5,468 bases of DNA from an uncultured Muribaculaceae bacterium (GTDB lineage Bacteria; Bacteroidota; Bacteroidia; Bacteroidales; Muribaculaceae). A program made the translations under genes and the position numbers. The notes beneath the pieces are model-generated. The model was not told where the DNA came from. It did no database searches and saw only the letters and a program-made list of their open reading frames with translations. This document shows positions 1 through 4,846 of the stretch, piece by piece. Numbering within the stretch: position 1 is the stretch's first letter; every line of letters begins with the position of its first letter. The stretch covers positions 1-5,468 of the forward strand of contig CAJTWL010000055.1 in the NCBI GenBank assembly GCA_910579845.1, in the 5' to 3' direction.

Positions 1-25
1 TCTCTTGCCGATTTAGACAAAATCA

Positions 26-54
26 AATCACCTCTTTCACAGGTGATTATTTTT
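26..54 (+). terminator. Terminator-like hairpin ahead of the YhcG-family gene
   Basis: An 8-bp perfect stem, AATCACCT (26-33) with AGGTGATT (41-48), encloses a 7-nt loop and is followed by A then TTTTT (50-54). This is the shape of a Rho-independent terminator, presumably for a + strand gene lying left of the window. One frame stops at TAG 14-16, ten bases before the stem, which would fit. The stem is AT-rich and only moderately stable, and it overlaps the -33 region of the next promoter, so it could instead be an operator palindrome. Confidence 0.4.
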
Positions 55-65
55 CTGTAATTTTG
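35..65 (+). promoter_or_regulatory. Bacteroidetes-type promoter for the YhcG-family gene
   Basis: The -7 element TAATTTTG (58-65) matches TAnnTTTG exactly. TTTC at 35-38 sits 19 bp upstream and matches the -33 TTTG at three of four bases. Transcription would start near 70-73, about 35 nt before the ATG at 108. The match to the Bacteroidetes primary sigma factor consensus is direct; activity is inferred. Confidence 0.55.
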
Positions 66-68
66 CAA

Positions 69-87
69 TTGAACCACGTTGGTTCAA
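69..87. repeat. Palindrome at the predicted transcription start
   Basis: TTGAACC (69-75) and GGTTCAA (81-87) form a perfect 7-bp inverted repeat with a 5-nt centre ACGTT. It begins at the expected transcription start. It would be either the 5' terminal hairpin of the mRNA, which can stabilise a transcript, or a dimeric repressor operator that blocks the promoter. The sequence alone does not decide between them. Confidence 0.5.
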
Positions 88-107
88 GCAAATAAGTGAA
101 TATCCCG

Positions 108-1133
108 ATGTCCGTTGAGATAGATAAATATAAATTCAACACGCTTGTCAGCGATGTAAAGGAGATAATAAGCTCCGCCCGGCAACAGGCCGTGCGAAGT
201 GTTGACTTTTCACGTGTGCAGATGTACTGGCACATAGGCCGGCGTATATTTGTAGAGGAACAGGAGGAAAAAGACCGTGCCGAATATGGCACATACCTTA
301 TCAAGAATCTTGCACGGCAGATTGAACCGGAATACGGCAGCGGTTTTTCTGTGCGTCAACTTGAATTATGCCGACAGTTTTACCGTACCTATCCAATTGC
401 GAACGCACTGCGTGCGCAATTGAACTGGACTCAATACAAGAAACTTATCTCGATTGATGACGGTGACAAACGAGAATATTACGAGCTGGAAGCCGTCAAT
501 AACGGATGGAACGGTCGGGAGCTTGAGCGACAGGTTGATTCGTTACTGTATGAAAGACTGCTTTTGAGCAATGACAAAGAGGCTGTGCTTGCTGTGGCAA
601 GGGGGCAACGTATCCCGGAGGCACCGGAAGAAATCATCAAGAATCCGATGGTACTTGAATTTCTCGGGCTGGAAAGGAAAGCGGGATATTACGAGAGAGA
701 TCTTGAAAGCTCGATAATCTCACATCTTGCCGATTTTCTTCTGGAAATGGGCAAGGGGTTTACATTCGTCGCCAGACAGAAACGTATCCTGCTTGAGGAC
801 GATGAATTTTTTGCCGATCTGGTGCTATACAACCGTCTGCTGAAATCGTTTGTCATTATCGAAATCAAGACCGGAAAGCTGACACATCAGGATATAGGCC
901 AGTTGCAGACTTATGTCAATTATTACGACCGCTGCGAGAAAACCGCTGACGAGAATCCGACCATCGGCATACTGCTGTGCACTAACAAAAACGATACTCT
1001 TGTAAAAATGGCATTGCCGTTGGACAACACCACGATTCTGGCAAACGAGTATAGACTATACCTTCCTTCTGCCGATGAATTAGTGAAAGAGGTCGATGTT
1101 GTCAAGGCAAAAATAGCCGGGATAGAGGAATAA
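108..1133 (+). CDS. YhcG/DUF1016-family PD-(D/E)XK nuclease domain protein
   Basis: This is a 341-residue protein with the two-part layout of the YhcG family. The N-terminal DUF1016_N region contains YWHIGRR (40-46), an EYGTYLIKNLA helix (59-69) and GFSVRQLE (79-86). The C-terminal half is a PD-(D/E)XK nuclease fold with FVARQKR (220-226), an acidic D237 in FADLVLY, the E-x-K pair E252/K254 in IEIKTGK, GQL (264-266) and NPTIGILLC (283-291). All expected catalytic positions look intact and the length is normal for the family. Family members often sit in or beside type I restriction-modification loci and mobile islands; their cellular role is poorly defined, and DNA cleavage is inferred from the fold. 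No restriction or methylase gene is visible here. The ATG at 108 is preferred over an in-frame GTG at 96, which directly follows a TAA and has no better ribosome binding site. The gene appears monocistronic, with its own promoter and nothing coding for 418 bp after it. Confidence 0.93.
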   Translation: MSVEIDKYKFNTLVSDVKEIISSARQQAVRSVDFSRVQMYWHIGRRIFVEEQEEKDRAEYGTYLIKNLARQIEPEYGSGFSVRQLELCRQFYRTYPIANALRAQLNWTQYKKLISIDDGDKREYYELEAVNNGWNGRELERQVDSLLYERLLLSNDKEAVLAVARGQRIPEAPEEIIKNPMVLEFLGLERKAGYYERDLESSIISHLADFLLEMGKGFTFVARQKRILLEDDEFFADLVLYNRLLKSFVIIEIKTGKLTHQDIGQLQTYVNYYDRCEKTADENPTIGILLCTNKNDTLVKMALPLDNTTILANEYRLYLPSADELVKEVDVVKAKIAGIEE

Positions 1134-1182
1134 AATCAGGCGCAAACTACCCTAACAGGGCTGTCTAAAAGCCCTAAAAAAT

Positions 1183-1201
1183 CCTAACAACGGCCTAACA
1201 G
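1183..1201 (+). repeat. CCTAACAG double-site repeat, copy 1
   Basis: Two CCTAACA(A/G) heptamer-type sites start at 1183 and 1194, 11 bp apart, which puts them on the same helical face. The 19-bp block CCTAACAACGGCCTAACAG matches copy 2 (1302-1320) at 17 of 19 positions. Paired direct sites of this kind are typical of regulator or recombinase-arm binding. Confidence 0.65.
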
Positions 1202-1203
1202 CC

Positions 1204-1235
1204 CTTGATTTTAAGCCTCAAAAGCGTTATCTTTG
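1204..1235 (+). promoter_or_regulatory. Orphan Bacteroidetes-type promoter
   Basis: TATCTTTG (1228-1235) is an exact TAnnTTTG -7 element and CTTG (1204-1207) lies 20 bp upstream as a three-of-four match to the -33 TTTG. No ORF follows in the next 300 bases, so the likely product is a non-coding RNA starting near 1242. It lies between the two copies of the 19-bp double-site repeat, which suggests regulation by the protein that binds them. Confidence 0.55.
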
Positions 1236-1301
1236 CACTATCAAAGCTGATTTAGAGAAATCGGCGGTGGACAAACCACTACCATAATGATGACATAAAA
1301 A

Positions 1302-1320
1302 CCTAACAGCGCCCTAACAG
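1302..1320 (+). repeat. CCTAACAG double-site repeat, copy 2
   Basis: CCTAACAGCGCCCTAACAG repeats the block at 1183-1201 with two mismatches, keeps the same 11-bp internal spacing, and lies exactly 119 bp downstream of it. It is 11 bp before an inverted copy of the -7 sequence (TGCAAAGATAA, 1331-1341). Confidence 0.65.
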
Positions 1321-1367
1321 GGAATAAAGCTGCAAAGATAAACTACTGAGAGTTAGGAAGATACCAA

Positions 1368-1430
1368 CAAGGTTCACTATCCTGTCTTTCCGCAACCTTG
1401 GGATAGAGCGAACTTGATTCGCTCAATCCC
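1368..1430 (+). other. Two consecutive stable hairpins
   Basis: Hairpin A pairs CAAGGTT (1368-1374) with AACCTTG (1394-1400) over a 19-nt loop. Hairpin B pairs GGGAT and GAGCGAA (1400-1404, 1406-1412) with TTCGCTC and ATCCC (1418-1424, 1426-1430), that is 12 bp with one A-A mismatch and a 5-nt loop. The two stems share only G1400, so they can nearly stack. Neither is followed by a T-run, so they are not terminators; they look like RNA structure or a protein-binding site. Confidence 0.6.
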
Positions 1431-1470
1431 ACAAAGAGATTTAAAAGACCTAAATCGGGCAATAACAAAC

Positions 1471-1500
1471 AAGCCGCAGACTATCAGTTCTGCGGTTTTT
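1471..1500 (+). terminator. Strong intrinsic terminator, probably bidirectional
   Basis: CCGCAGA (1474-1480) pairs with TCTGCGG (1489-1495) around an 8-nt loop, and TTTTT follows immediately (1496-1500). Flanking AAG extends the stem against the T-run. On the - strand the same stem is followed by CTTGTTTGTTATT, so it could also end the CNNM transcript, whose stop codon is 52 bp away. Confidence 0.8.
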
Positions 1501-1551
1501 CGTGTCTCCTCCCCTCAGATTCAGCACCGATTCCAGACCAAAATGACTGGT

Positions 1552-2577
1552 TTAAACTCCTTTGAGTAAGAATTTTTCTCGAGCCATAGCCTGCATATCT
1601 TCGGTAGTATCACACTCATCTACAATCTCGACGCCAAGCATTGCCTCTATTACATCTTCCATTGTCACTATTCCACGCATACACCCGTATTCATCAGTAA
1701 TTACAGATATGTGTTCTTTTTTTTCAAGCAAACGCTGCCATATTTCCGACACCGGCTCAGTCTCGAAGAAGAAGAGTATCGGGCGTATAATTTCGCTCAT
1801 GGTATCGTCAAAGTGGTCCTGAGCCAGCTTTTCAAGCACATTCGCCCTTCGTACATATCCGGAAATAAACTCACGCTGTGTGTCGTAGACCGGTATTCGG
1901 GAATAAGGAGCAAGCTCGGGGTTGTCGTAGAATTCTTTCATCGTTGTGGTTCGGGCAACAGACGAGACCACGACAAAAGGGGTCATGATTTCTTTTGCAC
2001 TCACATTTGAGATTTTGAGAAAACTTTGGATAATGCGGTTCTCGGAATTGTCAAAAACACCCTCGTCCGTTCCAACCTCAACCATTGCACCCACTTCCTC
2101 GCGACTTACAGTCAGTGGCTGGATTTTCGGCGAGAAACACCTGGTAAGCAGTTCGGAAATCCATACGAGTGGATAGGTGATGAATATAAGCATCCGGATA
2201 ATTCTCGCGGCAGGCATAGCTAAAGAACGCCAGTATGATGCGCCGATAGTCTTGGGAATAATCTCGGATAATATAAGGATAAGCAGGGTAAGTATGGCGG
2301 ATATTATTCCAAAATAGGCCTCTCCGAAGACCTTGACCGATTCAGAACCAACACCGGCAGCCCCGATAGTATGGGCTACCGTATTAAGGGTGAGAATCGC
2401 AGCCACAGGGCGATCGACATTTGTTTTATATTTCATCATCAAGGAGGCGGTTTTGTCTCCCTGGTTCTCTTTCATTGAGATAAACGAAACCGGAGTGGAA
2501 AGCAACACGGCTTCAAGTACGGAGCATAGAAAGGAAACAGCCAATGCTCCAAAAAGATATAGTAATATAATTATCAT
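1552..2577 (-). CDS. CNNM (DUF21)/CBS-pair membrane protein, CorC/HlyC family, short form
   Basis: This is a 341-residue integral membrane protein. An N-terminal CNNM/DUF21 region has four hydrophobic stretches (about 2-25, 58-78, 87-108, 124-146) and the family signature SEIIPKTIG at 104-112. A cytosolic CBS pair follows: CBS1 from about EIMTP (196) to 252, and CBS2 about 265-316, ending HISVITDEYGCMRGIVTMEDVIEAMLG. Bacterial CNNM proteins are linked to Mg2+ (and Co2+) efflux or homeostasis, with the CBS pair sensing Mg-ATP; the substrate here is inferred from the family. Most homologues continue for about 80-100 residues into a CorC_HlyC transporter-associated domain. This one stops right after CBS2, so it is the short form, with no sign of a frameshift. 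The start ATG is five A residues from one arm of the 2583-2652 inverted repeat. It probably shares a transcript with the small gene upstream. Confidence 0.92.
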   Translation of the reverse strand: MIIILLYLFGALAVSFLCSVLEAVLLSTPVSFISMKENQGDKTASLMMKYKTNVDRPVAAILTLNTVAHTIGAAGVGSESVKVFGEAYFGIISAILTLLILILSEIIPKTIGASYWRSLAMPAARIIRMLIFITYPLVWISELLTRCFSPKIQPLTVSREEVGAMVEVGTDEGVFDNSENRIIQSFLKISNVSAKEIMTPFVVVSSVARTTTMKEFYDNPELAPYSRIPVYDTQREFISGYVRRANVLEKLAQDHFDDTMSEIIRPILFFFETEPVSEIWQRLLEKKEHISVITDEYGCMRGIVTMEDVIEAMLGVEIVDECDTTEDMQAMAREKFLLKGV

Positions 2578-2582
2578 TTTTT

Positions 2583-2652
2583 GAATGTATAAGTGAAACT
2601 TATCGTCGGAATAGCCGACAGTTTTGACAGAACGAGGCTTACTTATACATTC
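2583..2652. repeat. 12-bp inverted repeat enclosing a small hairpin, between two - strand genes
   Basis: GAATGTATAAGT (2583-2594) and ACTTATACATTC (2641-2652) are exact reverse complements separated by 46 bp. Inside lies a further stem, GTCGG (2605-2609) with CCGAC (2615-2619), with a 5-nt loop. The unit fills the entire gap between the stop of the small gene (TAG, 2654-2652) and the start of the CNNM gene. In the mRNA it would fold just before the CNNM start and could control its translation, stop or slow transcription, or be a small palindromic mobile repeat. No T-run follows the inner stem. Confidence 0.7.
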
Positions 2653-2930
2653 TATTCACGGAACACACAATACCGGATGCCTATATCAGCCGGCATCGGT
2701 ATCGTTTTGGGATATATCTGCTCTTTGTGAACCGCAATCGGACCGACAGCCTTATGTGTCAATGCAAATGGTGTGACAATGGCTCTTTCGACCTCCGATA
2801 CGGCAATACATAACGCTACCGTCTCAATATCATATTCATGTTCCGCGATTTCAGGGGCTTCGCCATGAAACGAAACGGTATAGACAGTGGTCACTATGAC
2901 GAATATAAGTATTTGTATCAAATGTTTCAC
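2652..2930 (-). CDS. Small unrecognised protein with hydrophobic N-terminus
   Basis: This is a 92-residue ORF that I do not recognise. Residues about 4-20 (LIQILIFVIVTTVYTVS) are hydrophobic and follow MKH, which fits a signal peptide or single membrane anchor; the rest (about 24-92) is soluble, acidic at first (EAPEIAEHEYDIE), with two cysteines (about 41 and 88). No lipobox is visible. The only usable start is GTG at 2930-2928, because upstream in-frame codons to the stop near 2963 contain no ATG. No competing + strand ORF covers it. It lies 74 bp ahead of the CNNM gene on the same strand, which suggests an operon and perhaps a role at the envelope with that protein, but this is only positional. 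The non-ATG start and lack of family match keep confidence moderate. Confidence 0.5.
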   Translation of the reverse strand: MKHLIQILIFVIVTTVYTVSFHGEAPEIAEHEYDIETVALCIAVSEVERAIVTPFALTHKAVGPIAVHKEQIYPKTIPMPADIGIRYCVFRE

Positions 2931-2944
2931 AAAAGCGAATTTAA

Positions 2945-2962
2945 TACTTGCTTTACTTGCTT
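2945..2962. repeat. Perfect 9-bp tandem duplication
   Basis: TACTTGCTT occurs twice in direct tandem (2945-2953, 2954-2962), just upstream of the GTG start of the small - strand gene, where its promoter or leader would lie. It could be a direct-repeat operator or a simple slippage duplication. Confidence 0.6.
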
Positions 2963-3000
2963 ATATGTTAAACAAATAAAAAATGATGATGGTTCTGCAC

Positions 3001-3079
3001 TTCAATCCATACATTGAAATGATTTAAACTTTAGAGTATGTTTCTTTTTATGCTCAATTAGTTATTGGGGACATTGAGC
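3001..3079. repeat. Two related palindromes upstream of the fusion gene promoter
   Basis: TTCAAT (3001-3006) pairs with ATTGAA (3013-3018) over 6 nt, and GCTCAAT (3052-3058) pairs with ATTGAGC (3073-3079) over 14 nt. Both share the TCAAT...ATTGA core and lie 28-110 bp upstream of the -33 box, a usual place for activator or repressor sites between divergent genes (2930 leftward, 3158 rightward). Promoter-flanking long inverted repeats, as in invertible capsule promoters, were not seen. Confidence 0.45.
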
Positions 3080-3106
3080 TAAATGCTGTGGATAGTAAAA
3101 TATGGA

Positions 3107-3138
3107 TTTGGTTGAATCAGCTATATTTTGTAACTTTG
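3107..3138 (+). promoter_or_regulatory. Strong consensus promoter of the recombinase-like/NusG fusion gene
   Basis: TTTG (3107-3110), 20 bp, then TAACTTTG (3131-3138) is a full match to both boxes of the Bacteroidetes promoter. Transcription would begin near 3142-3146, leaving a 5' UTR of only about 12-16 nt. There is thus no room for a long antitermination leader ahead of this gene, unlike classical upxY loci. Confidence 0.75.
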
Positions 3139-3157
3139 CTAAGAATAAAGATTTCTG

Positions 3158-4708
3158 ATGGCTGGTGAATCTGATACCTCCAACGTCTCTCCCCTATTTT
3201 CAGAACGCGATAAAAGTGTACTAATAGAAGATACACCCCGATCACTGAAAAAAGTTCGCGACAAGATATACAATAAAATCCCAGACATACAACAACATAA
3301 GAACAACAACTTTTATGAGTTTGTCAAATCTGCAACATCAGATATCTGTTCCGATGATATAATAGCTTCGCGAGTTATCCGTTCTTTCCTGCGTATTTCA
3401 GCCGTAACACACGGAACAGAACCTTCAGACGATGAAAGAAACATCCGCAATTGGCTTGCCCACCTCCTTGCAAAAGGGACATCCGCACAGACTGCAAAGC
3501 GTTATCTCGGCAAACTGCATTCGATATACAGCAGTTATTCAACCGCATCAGTAGACACTGAAAATTTTTTCTTTGCACTTCGCAAAGAGATTGAAGATCC
3601 GGAATTATATATACTGCCCGACACCCATAAGGCACTTGAAGCTTTGCCGCTGATTGCGGCAAAGGCGACAGAGAGTGGCGGAGAGTCAGCCAAAATCCTG
3701 ATGTATTCCATTTACACAGGCGTGACAAATCTTTCAGACCTCCTTGATTTAAAATTCAGTAATGCCCGCACAGATATCCCTCAGATCAAGGAGATACTCT
3801 CGACCATTCCGACAGCACGCCGGTCATACGTTTTCGACTCAGACCGCAGCGACCGCCGGCCAAAGCAGCTGAGACAATTAGCCGGTAAACTCCGAATATT
3901 TTTAAGCCGATACGGCATTCAGTTGCCCACAGGATTCACAGAAGACACACTTCGGATACTATGGATATCTTCGGCTCTGAAATGCGGCATACAACCGGAG
4001 CAGATAACAGCAGTAATAGATAAAATTCCGGCAAGGATGAAATGGCTCAATCTTGTCGAGTCTATAACACTTACCGACAACAAACGCACCGAGATACAGC
4101 AACGGGTAGCAGACTTCATCAATCCCGCAACACCCGCATGGTTTGCCATGTTTATGCGCAACCGTACCAAACCCGAAGATATCAAGAACAGGATATCGGA
4201 GGCAGCACCACGTATGCTGGAGGAGGTTACACTCTTCTACCCTACCAGACAGATAAAAGTAGGTGCCGGCAAAAAGATACTGACGAAAAAGGAGGCGGTG
4301 ATACCGCACATACTCTTCTTCCAGACCCGTCCAGACAAAGTATCGAAGCTTTTCGGCATAATCGGAGATATGGCATGGTGCTTCAAAGTTACAAAACGTC
4401 CCGGATCACCATACGCCAGGATATCCGGTCACGAGATGGAGCAGTTCCGTGCGGTATTGGGCAGCACGGATAGACCGATAAAGATAAACTACGAAAAACG
4501 TTCGGAACTGATACCCGACCGTCGGGTACTCATCACCGACGGCATATTCAAAGGGCAGGAAGGTGTGATATACAAACGCAAAGGATATCGCACAGACCGG
4601 AACGAGACATGTGACGAAGACGTATTGCTTTTTGCACTCCGTCTCAACGATGACAACTGTGTCACATGGGAACTCACCCTCCCCGAAACCTCGCTCCAGC
4701 CACTCTGA
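3158..4708 (+). CDS. Degenerate tyrosine-recombinase-like domain fused to UpxY-like NusG (NGN-KOW) antiterminator
   Basis: This 516-residue protein appears to be a fusion. Residues 1-46 look disordered. Residues about 47-145 resemble a SAM-like core-binding domain (NWLAHLLAKGTSAQTAKRYLGKLHSIYSSY, 98-127). Residues about 150-300 resemble a tyrosine recombinase catalytic domain: YTGVTNLSDLLDLKF (186-200) at box I, YVFD (224-227), and FTEDTLRILWISSALKCGI (260-278) at box II. The box I arginine is absent, R266 is kept, the following histidine is I267, the GH pair is D288-K289, and the nucleophile position appears to be W296. Strand exchange is therefore unlikely. Residues about 326-440 match an NGN domain (PAWFAMFMRNRTKPEDI at its start) and about 450-475 a KOW motif (VLITDGIFKGQEGVIYKRK), as in UpxY. 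UpxY proteins bind RNA polymerase and prevent early termination in capsule operons. The ugd gene follows 138 bp later. DNA tethering by the recombinase-like part is inferred. Domain calls rest on motif reading, firm for NGN-KOW and weaker for the N-terminal part. Confidence 0.85.
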   Translation: MAGESDTSNVSPLFSERDKSVLIEDTPRSLKKVRDKIYNKIPDIQQHKNNNFYEFVKSATSDICSDDIIASRVIRSFLRISAVTHGTEPSDDERNIRNWLAHLLAKGTSAQTAKRYLGKLHSIYSSYSTASVDTENFFFALRKEIEDPELYILPDTHKALEALPLIAAKATESGGESAKILMYSIYTGVTNLSDLLDLKFSNARTDIPQIKEILSTIPTARRSYVFDSDRSDRRPKQLRQLAGKLRIFLSRYGIQLPTGFTEDTLRILWISSALKCGIQPEQITAVIDKIPARMKWLNLVESITLTDNKRTEIQQRVADFINPATPAWFAMFMRNRTKPEDIKNRISEAAPRMLEEVTLFYPTRQIKVGAGKKILTKKEAVIPHILFFQTRPDKVSKLFGIIGDMAWCFKVTKRPGSPYARISGHEMEQFRAVLGSTDRPIKINYEKRSELIPDRRVLITDGIFKGQEGVIYKRKGYRTDRNETCDEDVLLFALRLNDDNCVTWELTLPETSLQPL

Positions 4709-4846
4709 TTTAGGTCTTATATTTTAGTCTTAGGCTTCAGGATTTAGACTTTAGGTGCTAAAGAAAACTGAAGTCCCCAATGTCCTTAAAATCCTTAAGG
4801 ACTTCAAAGACCTTAACCTCCTTAATGCCTAAAACCTGGAACCTAA
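4709..4846 (+). promoter_or_regulatory. Repeat-rich leader between the fusion gene and ugd
   Basis: The left half is built from variants of TTTAGG/CTTAGG (4710-4756) and the right half from CCTTAA/CCTAAA variants (4784-4848), so the spacer is a large, degenerate inverted repeat. Its ends are ATTTAGG (4708-4714) and CCTAAAT (4842-4848). Two compact stems stand out: CTTTAG/CTAAAG with a 3-nt loop (4749-4763) and TCCTTAA/TTAAGGA with a 5-nt loop (4783-4801). The second competes with GAAGTCC/GGACTTC (4770-4776 with 4799-4805), so two alternative folds exist. No exact TAnnTTTG promoter and no T-run terminator are seen, so ugd is probably read through from the fusion gene. The region is a plausible site of action for the NusG-like protein. 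Confidence 0.5.

Larger units (their letters stand above)
1242..1500 (+). ncRNA. Candidate small RNA of about 260 nt
   Basis: The interval starts at the predicted start of the orphan promoter and ends at a strong intrinsic terminator. It carries short hairpins near the 5' end (GATTT/AAATC around 1248-1261 and GTGG/CCAC around 1266-1279) and two robust adjacent hairpins at 1368-1430. I do not recognise it as tmRNA, 6S RNA, RNase P RNA or SRP RNA. Transcription is an inference; the alternative is that this is a leader left behind by a deleted gene or the end of a mobile element. Confidence 0.3.
1134..1551. other. Gene-free region with repeats, promoter, hairpins and terminator
   Basis: I see no convincing protein-coding ORF here on either strand. 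The region contains five direct CCTAACA(G/A) copies (at 1151, 1183, 1194, 1302 and 1313), one inverted copy (GTTAGG 1352-1357), a 6-bp hairpin AGGGCT/AGCCCT (1157-1162 with 1170-1175), a + strand promoter (1204-1235), two strong hairpins (1368-1430) and an intrinsic terminator (1471-1500). The adjoining genes converge on it. This is far more structure than a simple spacer needs, and it suits either a small RNA gene or the cis-acting end of an integrated element. Confidence 0.7.

Noticed and set aside
1..95. C-terminal tail of an upstream coding sequence
   Set aside because: Three frames each give a possible tail (stops at 14-16, 58-60 and 93-95). None is long enough to recognise, and the hairpin and promoter there favour the earliest stop, so no CDS is called.
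1562..2584. Several + strand ORFs of 65-99 codons
   Set aside because: All lie antisense to the well-supported CNNM-CBS gene and show no family features.
1134..3157. tRNA, rRNA or CRISPR array in the intergenic regions
   Set aside because: No cloverleaf, no rRNA-like sequence and no regularly spaced repeat-spacer pattern was found; the CCTAACAG copies are too few and too short.
3100..3160. Invertible (phase-variable) promoter upstream of the fusion gene
   Set aside because: I looked for inverted repeats on both sides of the 3107-3138 promoter and found only palindromes lying wholly upstream of it.
3959..4473. ORFs of 88-143 codons on both strands within the fusion gene
   Set aside because: They overlap the NGN-bearing frame entirely, have cysteine/arginine-rich random composition and no recognisable domain.
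1445..4718. 12-bp inverted pair AAGACCTAAATC (1445-1456) and GATTTAGGTCTT (4707-4718) as ends of an element
   Set aside because: One exact 12-mer pair is expected roughly by chance in a window of this size, and the right copy lies in a low-complexity TTTAGG-rich stretch.
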